Source: a virus. Taken from it: 64,000 nucleotides of DNA. A program made the translations under genes and the position numbers. Each line of letters starts with the position of its first letter. The first letter of the stretch is position 1. Below are positions 39,310 through 49,255 of the stretch, piece by piece. The stretch is from the IMG/VR virus record IMGVR_UViG_3300043775_000860, positions 1 to 64,000 of that record; one strand, written 5' to 3'. The notes beneath the pieces are model-generated. The model had not been told where the DNA came from. It made no database searches and saw only the letters and a list, made by a program, of their open reading frames with translations.

Positions 39310-42300
39310 ATGGCAAATATTACAAGGAACTTCATAGCGGGTAGGATGAACAAGGTTGTAGATGAACGCCTTGTTCCAAACGGAGAGTACATAGATGCAC
39401 TCAATATCCGTATGGGTTCTACCGAGCAGTCTGAGATTGGTGTTTTGGAGAATACCAAGGGCAATACAAAGCTGACAACGCTCAAGTATATTGACGGAAC
39501 CCCACTTAGTTCTTCTGCCAAATGCATAGGAGCAATTGACGATAGTGCAAATGAAACCTTGTATTGGTTTATTCATGACTCAGCATTCCCTGTAGGAGAT
39601 ACAGGAAAGCTAGACATGATTGTATCATTTAATGTATACACCGGAATTTTAACTTATCACATTGTTAGTATTGATGATGGAGGTGGTCTCAATACCACTT
39701 TGAATTTTAATCCTCAGTATTTAATTACGGGTATAGATATTATTGACAATCTGATATTCTTTACAGACAACTACAACCCTCCTAGATTCTTTAATAGAAA
39801 AAAGAACTACCCTGACCCTGTATTGAACATAGACCAATTTAGTTCCGAGTCATTACTTGTAATAAAAAGACCACCGGTAACTTCTCCTAGCGTTCAGCCA
39901 ATTACTACAGGTCAGCAGGACAACTTTATGGAAAGCAGGTTTATCTGTTTTGCATATCGGTATAGGTATCAAGACGGAGAGTATTCTGCAATATCTCAAT
40001 TCTCTGCTCCTGCATTCCAACCAAGACCTTTCCAATTTAGCGTTAACAGCTTTCTCAATGAAGGAATGGTTAACCTAAACAATACTGCTGTTGTAACATA
40101 CAACTCAGGAGGTCCACTTGTTGTTGGTATTGATTTGCTTTTTAAGGAGGCGCAAAGCAATGTAATCAAGGTAATAGAGAAGCTTGATAAGGCTATCCTT
40201 GGTTTGTCAGACAATACAAACTACACATATACTTTTACCAACAGTAAGATATTTACTGTTCTCCCATCATCAGAACTGCTTAGGCTATACGACAACGTAC
40301 CATTGCTTGCAAAAGCTCAGACAATAATGGGCAACCGTCTTATGTACGGAAACTATGTTGAAGGTTATAACATGTTGGATGAGAACGGACAACCTGTTAA
40401 GTTCGAATATCAAACAAATTTAATATCTGAGTCGGTTGATTCTACAGAAGTTCCTAATAGTACAGGTACAGGTAACTATACTTTTGGGGGAGCTCAGACA
40501 ATTAACAATTCAGTTGTTTACGTAAATCTTGATGGACTTGAGCTAATAGCAGGTTCATCAATAACCCTTGAACTGAGATTGTCTCATGCTGAATTCGCAG
40601 GAGATACTCCTTTCCCCACAGAGCAATCTCAAAATATTAACCTTACTTTCTCTTTCACATTAAGCGTTTCTTATTCTTCTGTATATGCATTGGCTACAAG
40701 CATAGAGTTTCAGGAGGCAGTTGGAACTGCTGCCAATATACAGACCGTAGCAAACTCTTGCAATGGTACTACATTCACAGACCTATTTAACTGTACGCTT
40801 CCAAACAACTTGGATGCGCTTACTAAGTTCCAAAGTGGTATAAGCGCTGCAAGTCAGCCTATTGGTATTATCACATCACCTGCTAGCCAATCAATCGGGT
40901 TTCAGTTTCCTACAATGAGGTATGTGAACAATACCACTACTCCTACATTTAGCGTGTATGAGTACTATGAAGTAGCGTTTGTTGAGTCGTTTTATCAGAA
41001 AATAAACTCTCCAAGGAGTCTTCATAGTAACAGGGGGTATGAGATTGGTATTGTGTATATGGATGAGTTCAATCGTTCATCTACTGCATTGGTTAGTCCA
41101 AACAATACTGTTCATGTTCCATGCTCAGCTTCTGACACCAAGAACTCCATTCAGGTAACAATACCAACAACTCAAGTTCCTCCCTATTGGGCGACTAGGT
41201 ATAAGTTTGTTATCAAGCCTGACGAGGAGAATTATGAGACCATATACAGTAGCATATTCTTCCTAGACCCATTGTCAAATGCTGCATATTTCTTGTTAGA
41301 AGGAGAGAACGCTAGAAAGATAGAGCAAGGTGATAGGCTTATCGTAAAGGCAGATACTAACGGACCAACAAACACTTGCGTCTATGCAACTGTTCTTGAG
41401 AAAGAAGCTAAGCAAGAAGGGTTTATTGAGATACCAAGCGAACTTGACCCAAGCGTAAACATACCTATCCCATCGGGGGTTTATATGAAAATAAATCCTA
41501 ATAACTTCGCAGTTGTTCAGGACGAACTTTCGTTAATAGCACCGGGAACTGTACAGGTAGACCAAAATGATGCAGGAGAATATCCTATTCTCAACTACCC
41601 AATGAACAGATATGACAGCGTATCATCTGCTTATGTAGACTACACTGTACCTGCGGGAAGTAGAATAAAGATAGACTTTAAGTTCCAAAGACTTGGTGTT
41701 GGTAGTGGTAATGGTGCTTGCGAAAAAAGGATATACACATTAGAAAAAAATCTAATATCATCTGCCAACTACAATAACATGAAAGATTGGTGGGATGGTG
41801 ATAATGTTGCTCAAGTACTTGATGATGGTATATCTCAAGTAGGAGGAAACGAGTGTGATATAGAGAATACTTACATAGATACACTAGCTTCTAGTCCAAA
41901 CGATATACCAACTGACCTGTGCACAAACTACTACAGGTTCTATCGCGACCCTGTAACCAACCAATTGCTGCTCATAATGAGCGGTACTGTTCGTTGTGGT
42001 GGGGTTCTGTCAAGAGAAAAGCGTAGGTCTACAATCATTGCAAACATTGAGGTGTTTAGGACTGAGAAGACTTTGATATTTGAGACTGAACCAAGCGATG
42101 CATTGCCTGATGTATTCTTTGAGAATGAATTATCCCTTCCTATAGTGAATGGATTCCATCAAGGAAACGTTCAAAACCAAACAACATCTCAGGCTGCAGT
42201 CATTGATACAGGGTTCTTCAACTGTTTCTGTTTTGGAAACGGCGCAGAAAGCTACAAGATTCTTGATTCAATTGTAGGCAAGACCTTTAATCTTGGCAAC

Positions 42301-43773
42301 AAGGTGACATCGGTATCTGCTCAAGACTATAAGCGTGCTCATAGATTTGCGGATATTACCTATAGTGGTGTCTACAACTTTGAGTCAAACGTAAATAAAC
42401 TTAACGAGTTCAACCTTGGGTTGCTCAACTATAAGTATTTAGAGGTTTCATTTGGACCAATCTACAAGTTGGACGGAAGGGAGACTGATGTTCTTACGCT
42501 TCAAGAGGATAAGATTTCATACGTCTTGGCCGGTAAGAACTTGCTTTCTGATGCTGCTGCAGGTGGTGCTATTACCTCAGTTCCCGAAGTATTGGGTACT
42601 CAGATTGCCCGTGTTGAGAAGTATGGTATCAGTTTCAATCCTGAGAGTTATGTTCAGTGGGGATATGACAGGTACTTTACAGATGTAAAACGTGGTGTTG
42701 TAATCCAATTGAGGGGTAACTCATATAGCAGCGACCAATTACGTGTAGTATCAGAACAAGGTATGAGGACTTGGTTTAGGGATGACTTTATTGATTCTTT
42801 CAATACTCAGAAGCTTGGTGGTTTTGACCCATATATGAACGAATATGTTCTAAATTCAAACAATATTGAATTACCTCAGCCTCAGGAGTGTTTGGCTTGT
42901 GGAATTGGTCAGACCTTTACCATCTCAGCAGGAGACACCGTTACATATTGCGTAGACCTTGGTGTTGTTGTTGGTGAAAGTAACATCGTATATGAGGTAG
43001 ATGACCTATCCACTGCAGAGTTTACCGTTACTGCTGTGTACAATAATGTACCTGTAACATCGGGAGTAACTGACGAATCAGGTTCATTGCTTATTCAAAA
43101 GATTAGCAATTCTGTAAATGAGGTATTCATTACAATTGCAGCAATAGACACTGTAACAATATCCATAAATGCAAATTGTCCATTTGTCGAGCAAATAACC
43201 ATATTGAACTTTACGTTTACAAGTAATCCTGATGAAGGTCAGTTTATACATAACGAGTACAGGTACACAAGTGATGACTATGTATCACCTCTTCAATCCA
43301 ACTTTATAACCTTTGGTTCTTCAACTCAAAGTCCTGTAGTATCGGGATACTCTCAAGTGACCGGTTCTCCGGGTACGGGTGGCTTTCCTCCTGCAGGTTC
43401 TGTAGTTGAGATAATATCCAACAAGATTGGTTTTGATACATTCGTATTCAATCCTGCATCAGACGGGTTTAGGTATCTGAGAACTAATACTGTTTACGCC
43501 AATAACCCTGCAGGTGTTGCAGCACTTCTTGCTGCTTCTACTGAGGTTACTCCAATAACCGGAACGGCTCCGACATATTCAGGTTCTTTTATAATGCCGT
43601 CAAGCGGACAATACTTATATTTGATTTGGGATTATAGGAAGTCTTTGCCACTTGAATTGTGTTATTCTACAGAAAGCGTAACAAATTCATGCTGCTTCTG
43701 CACTCAACCTGCACCACCCGAAATATTATGTTATTCAAATACAAGCGTGAATGACGCTTGTTGTAACTGTTAA
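39310..43773 (+). CDS. Large nozzle-like (tail tubular B-type) tail protein
   Basis: 1487 residues. The N-terminus MANITRNFIAGRMNKVVDER and EYIDALNIRM match the start of podovirus nozzle/tail tubular B-like proteins, followed by beta-propeller-like repeats. Such proteins form the short tail tube. The C-terminal 300 residues are beta-rich modules ending in two copies of a Cys motif of the form LCYSxxSVxxxCCxC, which also ends the next gene. The Cys cluster may bind metal or cross-link. Confidence 0.65.
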   Translation: MANITRNFIAGRMNKVVDERLVPNGEYIDALNIRMGSTEQSEIGVLENTKGNTKLTTLKYIDGTPLSSSAKCIGAIDDSANETLYWFIHDSAFPVGDTGKLDMIVSFNVYTGILTYHIVSIDDGGGLNTTLNFNPQYLITGIDIIDNLIFFTDNYNPPRFFNRKKNYPDPVLNIDQFSSESLLVIKRPPVTSPSVQPITTGQQDNFMESRFICFAYRYRYQDGEYSAISQFSAPAFQPRPFQFSVNSFLNEGMVNLNNTAVVTYNSGGPLVVGIDLLFKEAQSNVIKVIEKLDKAILGLSDNTNYTYTFTNSKIFTVLPSSELLRLYDNVPLLAKAQTIMGNRLMYGNYVEGYNMLDENGQPVKFEYQTNLISESVDSTEVPNSTGTGNYTFGGAQTINNSVVYVNLDGLELIAGSSITLELRLSHAEFAGDTPFPTEQSQNINLTFSFTLSVSYSSVYALATSIEFQEAVGTAANIQTVANSCNGTTFTDLFNCTLPNNLDALTKFQSGISAASQPIGIITSPASQSIGFQFPTMRYVNNTTTPTFSVYEYYEVAFVESFYQKINSPRSLHSNRGYEIGIVYMDEFNRSSTALVSPNNTVHVPCSASDTKNSIQVTIPTTQVPPYWATRYKFVIKPDEENYETIYSSIFFLDPLSNAAYFLLEGENARKIEQGDRLIVKADTNGPTNTCVYATVLEKEAKQEGFIEIPSELDPSVNIPIPSGVYMKINPNNFAVVQDELSLIAPGTVQVDQNDAGEYPILNYPMNRYDSVSSAYVDYTVPAGSRIKIDFKFQRLGVGSGNGACEKRIYTLEKNLISSANYNNMKDWWDGDNVAQVLDDGISQVGGNECDIENTYIDTLASSPNDIPTDLCTNYYRFYRDPVTNQLLLIMSGTVRCGGVLSREKRRSTIIANIEVFRTEKTLIFETEPSDALPDVFFENELSLPIVNGFHQGNVQNQTTSQAAVIDTGFFNCFCFGNGAESYKILDSIVGKTFNLGNKVTSVSAQDYKRAHRFADITYSGVYNFESNVNKLNEFNLGLLNYKYLEVSFGPIYKLDGRETDVLTLQEDKISYVLAGKNLLSDAAAGGAITSVPEVLGTQIARVEKYGISFNPESYVQWGYDRYFTDVKRGVVIQLRGNSYSSDQLRVVSEQGMRTWFRDDFIDSFNTQKLGGFDPYMNEYVLNSNNIELPQPQECLACGIGQTFTISAGDTVTYCVDLGVVVGESNIVYEVDDLSTAEFTVTAVYNNVPVTSGVTDESGSLLIQKISNSVNEVFITIAAIDTVTISINANCPFVEQITILNFTFTSNPDEGQFIHNEYRYTSDDYVSPLQSNFITFGSSTQSPVVSGYSQVTGSPGTGGFPPAGSVVEIISNKIGFDTFVFNPASDGFRYLRTNTVYANNPAGVAALLAASTEVTPITGTAPTYSGSFIMPSSGQYLYLIWDYRKSLPLELCYSTESVTNSCCFCTQPAPPEILCYSNTSVNDACCNC

Positions 43774-43784
43774 AATAAAATAAA

Positions 43785-44030
43785 ATGGCAACTCAAGGAA
43801 CTTATTACTTAAATGCTGCATCACTTGCTTTAGCTACTGCAGTTTACTCAGACGCAGGACTTACGACATTGGCAGCAGATGGTTTCTATGCTGATGGAAG
43901 TATCGTGAGGGAACAAGTATTGGGAGTGTTACAGGCACAATCATCTTGCCCAACCTGTGGAACAGAAGTAACTTTGTGCTACTCCAACATAGACATTGTT
44001 GATGTATGCTGTAACTGCTTAGTACCATAA
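43785..44030 (+). CDS. Small Cys-rich tail protein, YSDAGLT module
   Basis: 81 residues. It consists of one MATQGTYYLNAASLALATAV-YSDAGLT module plus the C-terminal motif VTLCYSNIDIVDVCCNC shared with the end of the nozzle-like protein. The next gene starts with a near-copy of the same module, so the two are tandem duplicates. Confidence 0.6.
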   Translation: MATQGTYYLNAASLALATAVYSDAGLTTLAADGFYADGSIVREQVLGVLQAQSSCPTCGTEVTLCYSNIDIVDVCCNCLVP

Positions 44031-44041
44031 AATAAAATATA

Positions 44042-45199
44042 ATGGCAACTCAAGGAACTTATTATTTAGATGCACCGTCACTTGGCTCAGCCACTGTGAT
44101 TTACTCAGACATTAACCTAACGACAGTTGCTCCCGATGGATTCTATTCAGACGGGGTAATTTCTCGTGAGCAGGTATCGGGGGCATTGCTTCCGCAGGTG
44201 TCTTGCCCTAGCTGTGGTGTACCATGCGGAGGGTCAATATCTGCTTCAGGCGGTCAAGGAATATACTACCTTAATACTGACTTAGGTACAGCATTAGGTG
44301 CTATAGTTGTAACATTTGACCCATTCGGAGTTCCCGATGGAGTGAAGGCTGAATTTAATGGTATAGTATATAACGCATTGGTATCTCCCGCATTTGGATA
44401 CTTACAAGGAACAGCAAACTTAGCTACGTACATAGGTGATACAGCCGGAAACTGCGGTATACCATCAGGTTCACCATACACCTTGACCGAGTATCAGTAC
44501 GATGGTTCTTCATTTATCTCATTGGGAACCACTACACCTGTTACAATAACTTCGGGTCAGCTTGAACTTACTGCAGGAGCACCCGGTGCATCAGTAATGG
44601 TGATACCAAAAACAGTGGCATCTCCGTCCATACTTGCTCTTGAGTTTATTGGACCATGCTCAGGAACAGCCTTTAACATTAGCGTTAGTTGTCCTGCTGC
44701 GTTGGGGTCTTTTGACTCATCTACCATGAATTCAAGTTCAACCCTTGCATGCGGAGATACTATAGACCAAACCTACTATGTTGCTCATGTAAATGGGTCA
44801 GCCGGAGTACTTGGCCTGTATGACTTGGTATTTAGTGACGCTAATGGAGAGTTTAAACTAGCTGCAGGGTTTTACAAGACCACTGATGCAGGACTAAACA
44901 ATTGGTATCAAGTTGATGCAAATGGAATTATAGTATCGTTTGGTTCTTGTACAGGACCATACTCCTATACTATAGGTTTTGGTGGTTCTCCTGAAGATGC
45001 ATGTGCGTTTATTGCTTCATCAACTGTAACAGGAGATGCTGCTACATTCTGCTCATGTGCTAACTTTACCGGTTCCATATTTGCTGCAGCAACTACAGGT
45101 ACTTGGTACGTCTCATATGGTGGAGATGTGATTCAAGTTAATGTAATTAATGGCAATCCGGTAGCTAGTGTTTCAGGAGCTTGCGTTAATTGTGTATAA
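44042..45199 (+). CDS. Tail structural protein with duplicated N-terminal module
   Basis: 385 residues. Residues 1-60 repeat the module of the previous gene (MATQGTYYLDAPSLGSATVI). The rest is beta-rich, Gly/Thr/Ser-rich and Cys-containing, with two domains (about 75-225 and 230-385). Likely a surface tail component that binds host or capsid; no enzyme motif is seen. Confidence 0.55.
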   Translation: MATQGTYYLDAPSLGSATVIYSDINLTTVAPDGFYSDGVISREQVSGALLPQVSCPSCGVPCGGSISASGGQGIYYLNTDLGTALGAIVVTFDPFGVPDGVKAEFNGIVYNALVSPAFGYLQGTANLATYIGDTAGNCGIPSGSPYTLTEYQYDGSSFISLGTTTPVTITSGQLELTAGAPGASVMVIPKTVASPSILALEFIGPCSGTAFNISVSCPAALGSFDSSTMNSSSTLACGDTIDQTYYVAHVNGSAGVLGLYDLVFSDANGEFKLAAGFYKTTDAGLNNWYQVDANGIIVSFGSCTGPYSYTIGFGGSPEDACAFIASSTVTGDAATFCSCANFTGSIFAAATTGTWYVSYGGDVIQVNVINGNPVASVSGACVNCV

Positions 45200-45212
45200 A
45201 CTAATATAAAAA

Positions 45213-46019
45213 ATGGCAAATTATACAATAACATATAGCGAATCTGCCCAAGGATGGCCTTCGTTTTACTCCTTTCTGCCCGATTGGATGATTGGAATGA
45301 ATAACTATTTCTACTCTTTCAAGGGTGGAAATTTGTATAGGCACAACGTAAACGAGACAAGAAACAATTTCTATGGCGTTCAGTATAAGTCATTCCTTCA
45401 GAGTGTATTTAATGATAGTCCTCTTGAAAACAAGTTGTTTAAGACCATTAACCTAGAGGGTGACTCAACTTGGGATGCCAATATGCAGACGGACATCCAA
45501 GATAGTGGGTTCATCCAAGACAATTGGTTCGAGAAAAAGGAGCAATCTTGGTATGGTTTCATCAGAAACGAAGGGACAACACCTGCCCAACCATCTGAGT
45601 ACGCTTTGAGGTCTGTCAATGGTATAGGTAGAAGTGCTACAATAACAGGTACAGGGGCAGCTGTTCAGGTAAACTTTACCATTGGAACTAGTCCTGTTGT
45701 AATAGGTGGCATACTGAGCATTGGGGATATGCTGTATTACGCATTACCCCCTTCATACTCTTCGCCTCTTTTGTTTGGTAGGGTTACGAATATACAGGTA
45801 TCGTATCCTGTTGGATTAAACCGGATAACAGTAGATACCACCATACCCGGAGCGACAATACCATCCACACAGACACCGTATATCATGTATATAAAGAACT
45901 CAGTTGCGGAATCTCATGGAGTTTTGGGTCACTACTGTGTATTTGAGCTTGAGAACGACAAAACAACAAAGGTTGAGTTGTTCGCTGTTGAGTCAGAAGT
46001 GATGAAAAGTTATCCTTGA
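45213..46019 (+). CDS. Tail structural protein
   Basis: 268 residues starting with YSESAQGWPSFYSFLPDWMI and containing FKGGNLYRHN. Proteins of this kind occur next to nozzle genes in many podovirus-like phages. A plug or spike-attachment role is possible. The second half is a beta domain. Confidence 0.55.
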   Translation: MANYTITYSESAQGWPSFYSFLPDWMIGMNNYFYSFKGGNLYRHNVNETRNNFYGVQYKSFLQSVFNDSPLENKLFKTINLEGDSTWDANMQTDIQDSGFIQDNWFEKKEQSWYGFIRNEGTTPAQPSEYALRSVNGIGRSATITGTGAAVQVNFTIGTSPVVIGGILSIGDMLYYALPPSYSSPLLFGRVTNIQVSYPVGLNRITVDTTIPGATIPSTQTPYIMYIKNSVAESHGVLGHYCVFELENDKTTKVELFAVESEVMKSYP

Positions 46020-46026
46020 TTTTGAA

Positions 46027-46034
46027 TATCTTTG
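46027..46034 (+). promoter_or_regulatory. TAnnTTTG element before the acetyltransferase gene
   Basis: TATCTTTG, 5 nt before the ATG at 46040. No -33 box is visible. Confidence 0.35.
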
Positions 46035-46039
46035 TATAG

Positions 46040-46450
46040 ATGTCATTTAATATACGACCATTGAACGAAAACGACTACGACTCTATACTAGTAGGGTGGT
46101 GGGAAGATTGGAAATGGACACCTCCGGGTAAGGACTTCCTTCCGGACAATGGGATGGGTGGTATAATGGTATTAGATGGGGATGTTCCGGTTTGTGCGGG
46201 GTTTATGTACACCACCAATTCAAGGGTAGCTTGGATTGATTGGATAATATCGAATAGGCAATACAGAAAAAAACCTCAAAGAAAAGAGTCTTTACTATTG
46301 CTTATAGATACATTGACAAACATTAGTAAAAATACCGGACACAAGTACGGTTACGCATTAATAAAACACCCAAGCCTGATAGAAATCTATAAGGATATAG
46401 GTTACATAAAGGGGGATGGGTACACGGGAGAAATGATTAAAGCATTATAA
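46040..46450 (+). CDS. GNAT-family acetyltransferase-like protein
   Basis: 136 residues. NIRPLNENDYDSIL and GGIMVLDGDVPVCAGFM give the first strands of a GNAT fold, and AWIDWIISNRQYRKK the acetyl-CoA-binding strand and loop, although the RxxGxG/A motif is replaced by RKKPQRK. The target is unknown. It lies between tail and ejection genes, a position where this type is often found in podovirus-like phages. Confidence 0.6.
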   Translation: MSFNIRPLNENDYDSILVGWWEDWKWTPPGKDFLPDNGMGGIMVLDGDVPVCAGFMYTTNSRVAWIDWIISNRQYRKKPQRKESLLLLIDTLTNISKNTGHKYGYALIKHPSLIEIYKDIGYIKGDGYTGEMIKAL

Positions 46451-46451
46451 T

Positions 46452-47351
46452 ATGGCAGTAGGAACAGCAACAGCGGCAACATTAGCAGCAGTGGGAACAG
46501 GAATAGGCATAGCAACATCAGCAGGAACAACAGCTATGTCATTTGCCCAAGCCGGTAATCAAAGAAAACTTCAGCGCAAAGCAGAACGTGAAGCGGCTGA
46601 AGCTATGGATGCAGCTAGGAAAAAACTTGACGTAAACTTTTACGAGCAATTAGCTATCCAAAAAGAACCATACGAACTTGAGCGTGAAGCACTTCTTTCA
46701 GCAGGAGCACAGGCTATTGAGGCAGGAAAGGAAAGTGAGCGTGGTGCTGCAGCTACAGCAGGTCGTATTTACATGGGTCAGCAAGAAGGTCAAAGACAAA
46801 TAGCAGGTGCTATGGGCCAAGAACTTTCGGGACTTGAAAAGGCTACTGCAGCAGAGGAGAGTAGGCTAGCCGGCCTTCAGTCCAACCTTGATTTGGCACA
46901 GGCAAAAGGTGCACAGCTTGCAGCAAGAGATGCTCAAGAGGCAGCTAATCTAGCTACGACACAAGGGATGGCGGGAGTAGTTAACGTTGGTCAGCAGGTT
47001 GCAAAAGCGTTACCTCTATATTTTAAAACACCGGGAGCTAGACAACTTTCAAACTTAGAAAGTGATTATAATAAGGCAGTAGAAGCAGGAACTTTATCGG
47101 GGCAGTTTAGAGACCTTAAAGGGAATATACTACCTTTTCAGCAAGCATTAGGCAGAATGGGTGGATTTGGTATTGACATGTCAAAAGTTTCAGGGATGAC
47201 TCCGAGTCAATTCACAGATTACATGTCGGGCCAAAATGTTTCTATACTAAAGAACATGGGTAAAGCAGGTTTTGAAGGAACATATGTAAAGCCTTTTTCT
47301 ATAGACCCTTTTAAAATTTCTTCTTTTGAAGAGCAAATGTTCCCACAATAA
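46452..47351 (+). CDS. Ejection (internal virion) protein A-like
   Basis: 299 residues. An Ala/Gly/Thr-rich hydrophobic N-terminus (GIGIATSAGTTAMSFAQ) is followed by a long Ala/Gln/Glu-rich helix with QRKLQRKAEREAAEAM. This matches small internal virion proteins of the T7 gp14 type, which insert into the host envelope during ejection. It is the first of three consecutive ejection-type genes. Confidence 0.6.
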   Translation: MAVGTATAATLAAVGTGIGIATSAGTTAMSFAQAGNQRKLQRKAEREAAEAMDAARKKLDVNFYEQLAIQKEPYELEREALLSAGAQAIEAGKESERGAAATAGRIYMGQQEGQRQIAGAMGQELSGLEKATAAEESRLAGLQSNLDLAQAKGAQLAARDAQEAANLATTQGMAGVVNVGQQVAKALPLYFKTPGARQLSNLESDYNKAVEAGTLSGQFRDLKGNILPFQQALGRMGGFGIDMSKVSGMTPSQFTDYMSGQNVSILKNMGKAGFEGTYVKPFSIDPFKISSFEEQMFPQ

Positions 47352-47362
47352 ATAATTAAAAG

Positions 47363-49234
47363 ATGGCAGGTACATATTACGGTTACGCTGAACGGAACGC
47401 AAGCGATGAAATAGATTGGTCGCAGATTGGTAAGAATATTACCGACATGCTTAGTACTGAAACTAAGATTCGTGAAGAGAAGAAGGCGGCTATTGATAAA
47501 GCTTCAAGGGAGTATGGTGAGACGTTGGCAAATGCTCCTCAGGGAGAACACCAAGGTATAAATCAATGGGCTTTGACTTATGCAGATAGTGCTCAGCAAG
47601 CTAGACTAATGCAGGATAGACTGCTTAAGTCAGGACAGTTGAAGCCAAAAGACTATATGGTTATGCGTCAAAACATAACAGATGGAACATCTCAAGCATT
47701 TAATCTCATAAAAGATTATCAGGATGAGTATTCTGAAAAGATGGATAGGTATAGAAAGGGTCAAGCACAGGCGTTAGAGCAATGGTTGTTGGCAGAGGCA
47801 GAAGGTTTTTCAAATTTTAATAACTCAGAACTATATATTAATCCAACCGACTTTACAGTTAATATTGCCAAGAAAGAAAAGCAGATTGTTGACGGCAAAG
47901 AGGTGTATGTAATGAGCAAGAACCCTAATGACTTTACTACGGTAAATGCCATGAGGAATAGAATCAAGGGTAAGTTTGACAGATTGGATGTGGCAGCTAC
48001 TTTGCAGGCCGGGGTAAACACATTAGGTAAGGAGAAAGATGCCATACTTAAACTAGGTACACTTACTCAAGGGGGTTCAATTACTGAGATACTTGACATA
48101 ACTAAGCGTAAAGATTTTGGTGTAGAAGCTAAAGAGGCAGTCTCTCTTTATGAAAGAGCAGAGTCTACATACCTAGATTCAGTAATGGTTCAGCCTACCA
48201 ATATCAGTTCTATTCTAACAGACTATGTTGGCATGGACCCCAAAACAAAAGAATCATATACCTATACTTGGGATGCTAGCAAAGCCGGCAAGAATGTGAT
48301 ACTGCTAAAGAATGATAGCGCAGGAAGACCTGTTCCTGAATTTACTGCAGACCAAAAAGAAGTAGCAAAGAATGCACTTCGTGAAAAGTTTAGGATAATG
48401 CTTGACAGGGAAGTTGAGATTAAACCTGTTGCTCAAGCACAACTTCAAGAGAGAAGAGCAATTACACCTACTGAGGCAGGAATACTAGAAGAAAAAGACA
48501 AGGCTAAAAACTTTGCTCAAAACTTGGTATATTCACTGACAGGAGATGCTGCTCAATCTGCAGCAGGAACTAAATACTTGACAGCAAAAACAGGACTGCC
48601 ACTAACTAAAGGAAAGGACTCCTATGTAATCACAAACAAAGATGGTAATACTCAAACATTTGAGTTTAAACCCGATGGGACGCTTGCAGAACCTAGGAAG
48701 TTTTTGAAATCATTTGTTGGAGCCGTGAACACAATGGGATTGAATGAAGATGATGTTCTTAAATTTGTAGACCAACTGTTGCCAAAAAATTCTAAAATAA
48801 ATTTACAGACAGTGGCAAAAGGATTTGATGTTCAAGAAGCGTCACAAGACCCACTTACTTTGTATGGTAATTTTGTAGAAAGTTCTGCATCTGCTACTGA
48901 CATAAAAGATATGGGCAAGTCGGATGCTGCAAAGGCATTGAATAAAAAGCTTTCCGGACTAGGTGTTACGGTAAAACCTTCTCAGAATCCATTCAATGAT
49001 AATATATTTGTTGTAAACAAAGACGGTGAAGAGTCATCTGCTTTTGACGTTAAGGCTGACCCCGAAGGTGCTGTTGAAGGTATAAAGGAGTGGATTAAAT
49101 CAAACATAAGCGGAAAAACTTCATCAGGTAAAAAGAATTTTGTTAATACGCTTATTAGTACAGGAGTTATTAAAGGGCAAGCGCCTACAGGAACTACAAC
49201 TACTCCAACTACAAAGCCGGGGAACGAAAGGTAA
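47363..49234 (+). CDS. Ejection (internal virion) protein B-like
   Basis: 623 residues, mostly helical, hydrophilic, with a Thr/Pro-rich tail (GTTTTPTTKPG). Position between the small and the giant ejection-type proteins suggests a T7 gp15-like role. No catalytic motif is seen. Confidence 0.55.
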   Translation: MAGTYYGYAERNASDEIDWSQIGKNITDMLSTETKIREEKKAAIDKASREYGETLANAPQGEHQGINQWALTYADSAQQARLMQDRLLKSGQLKPKDYMVMRQNITDGTSQAFNLIKDYQDEYSEKMDRYRKGQAQALEQWLLAEAEGFSNFNNSELYINPTDFTVNIAKKEKQIVDGKEVYVMSKNPNDFTTVNAMRNRIKGKFDRLDVAATLQAGVNTLGKEKDAILKLGTLTQGGSITEILDITKRKDFGVEAKEAVSLYERAESTYLDSVMVQPTNISSILTDYVGMDPKTKESYTYTWDASKAGKNVILLKNDSAGRPVPEFTADQKEVAKNALREKFRIMLDREVEIKPVAQAQLQERRAITPTEAGILEEKDKAKNFAQNLVYSLTGDAAQSAAGTKYLTAKTGLPLTKGKDSYVITNKDGNTQTFEFKPDGTLAEPRKFLKSFVGAVNTMGLNEDDVLKFVDQLLPKNSKINLQTVAKGFDVQEASQDPLTLYGNFVESSASATDIKDMGKSDAAKALNKKLSGLGVTVKPSQNPFNDNIFVVNKDGEESSAFDVKADPEGAVEGIKEWIKSNISGKTSSGKKNFVNTLISTGVIKGQAPTGTTTTPTTKPGNER

Positions 49235-49255
49235 AATTAAAATAAAAAATTAAGC

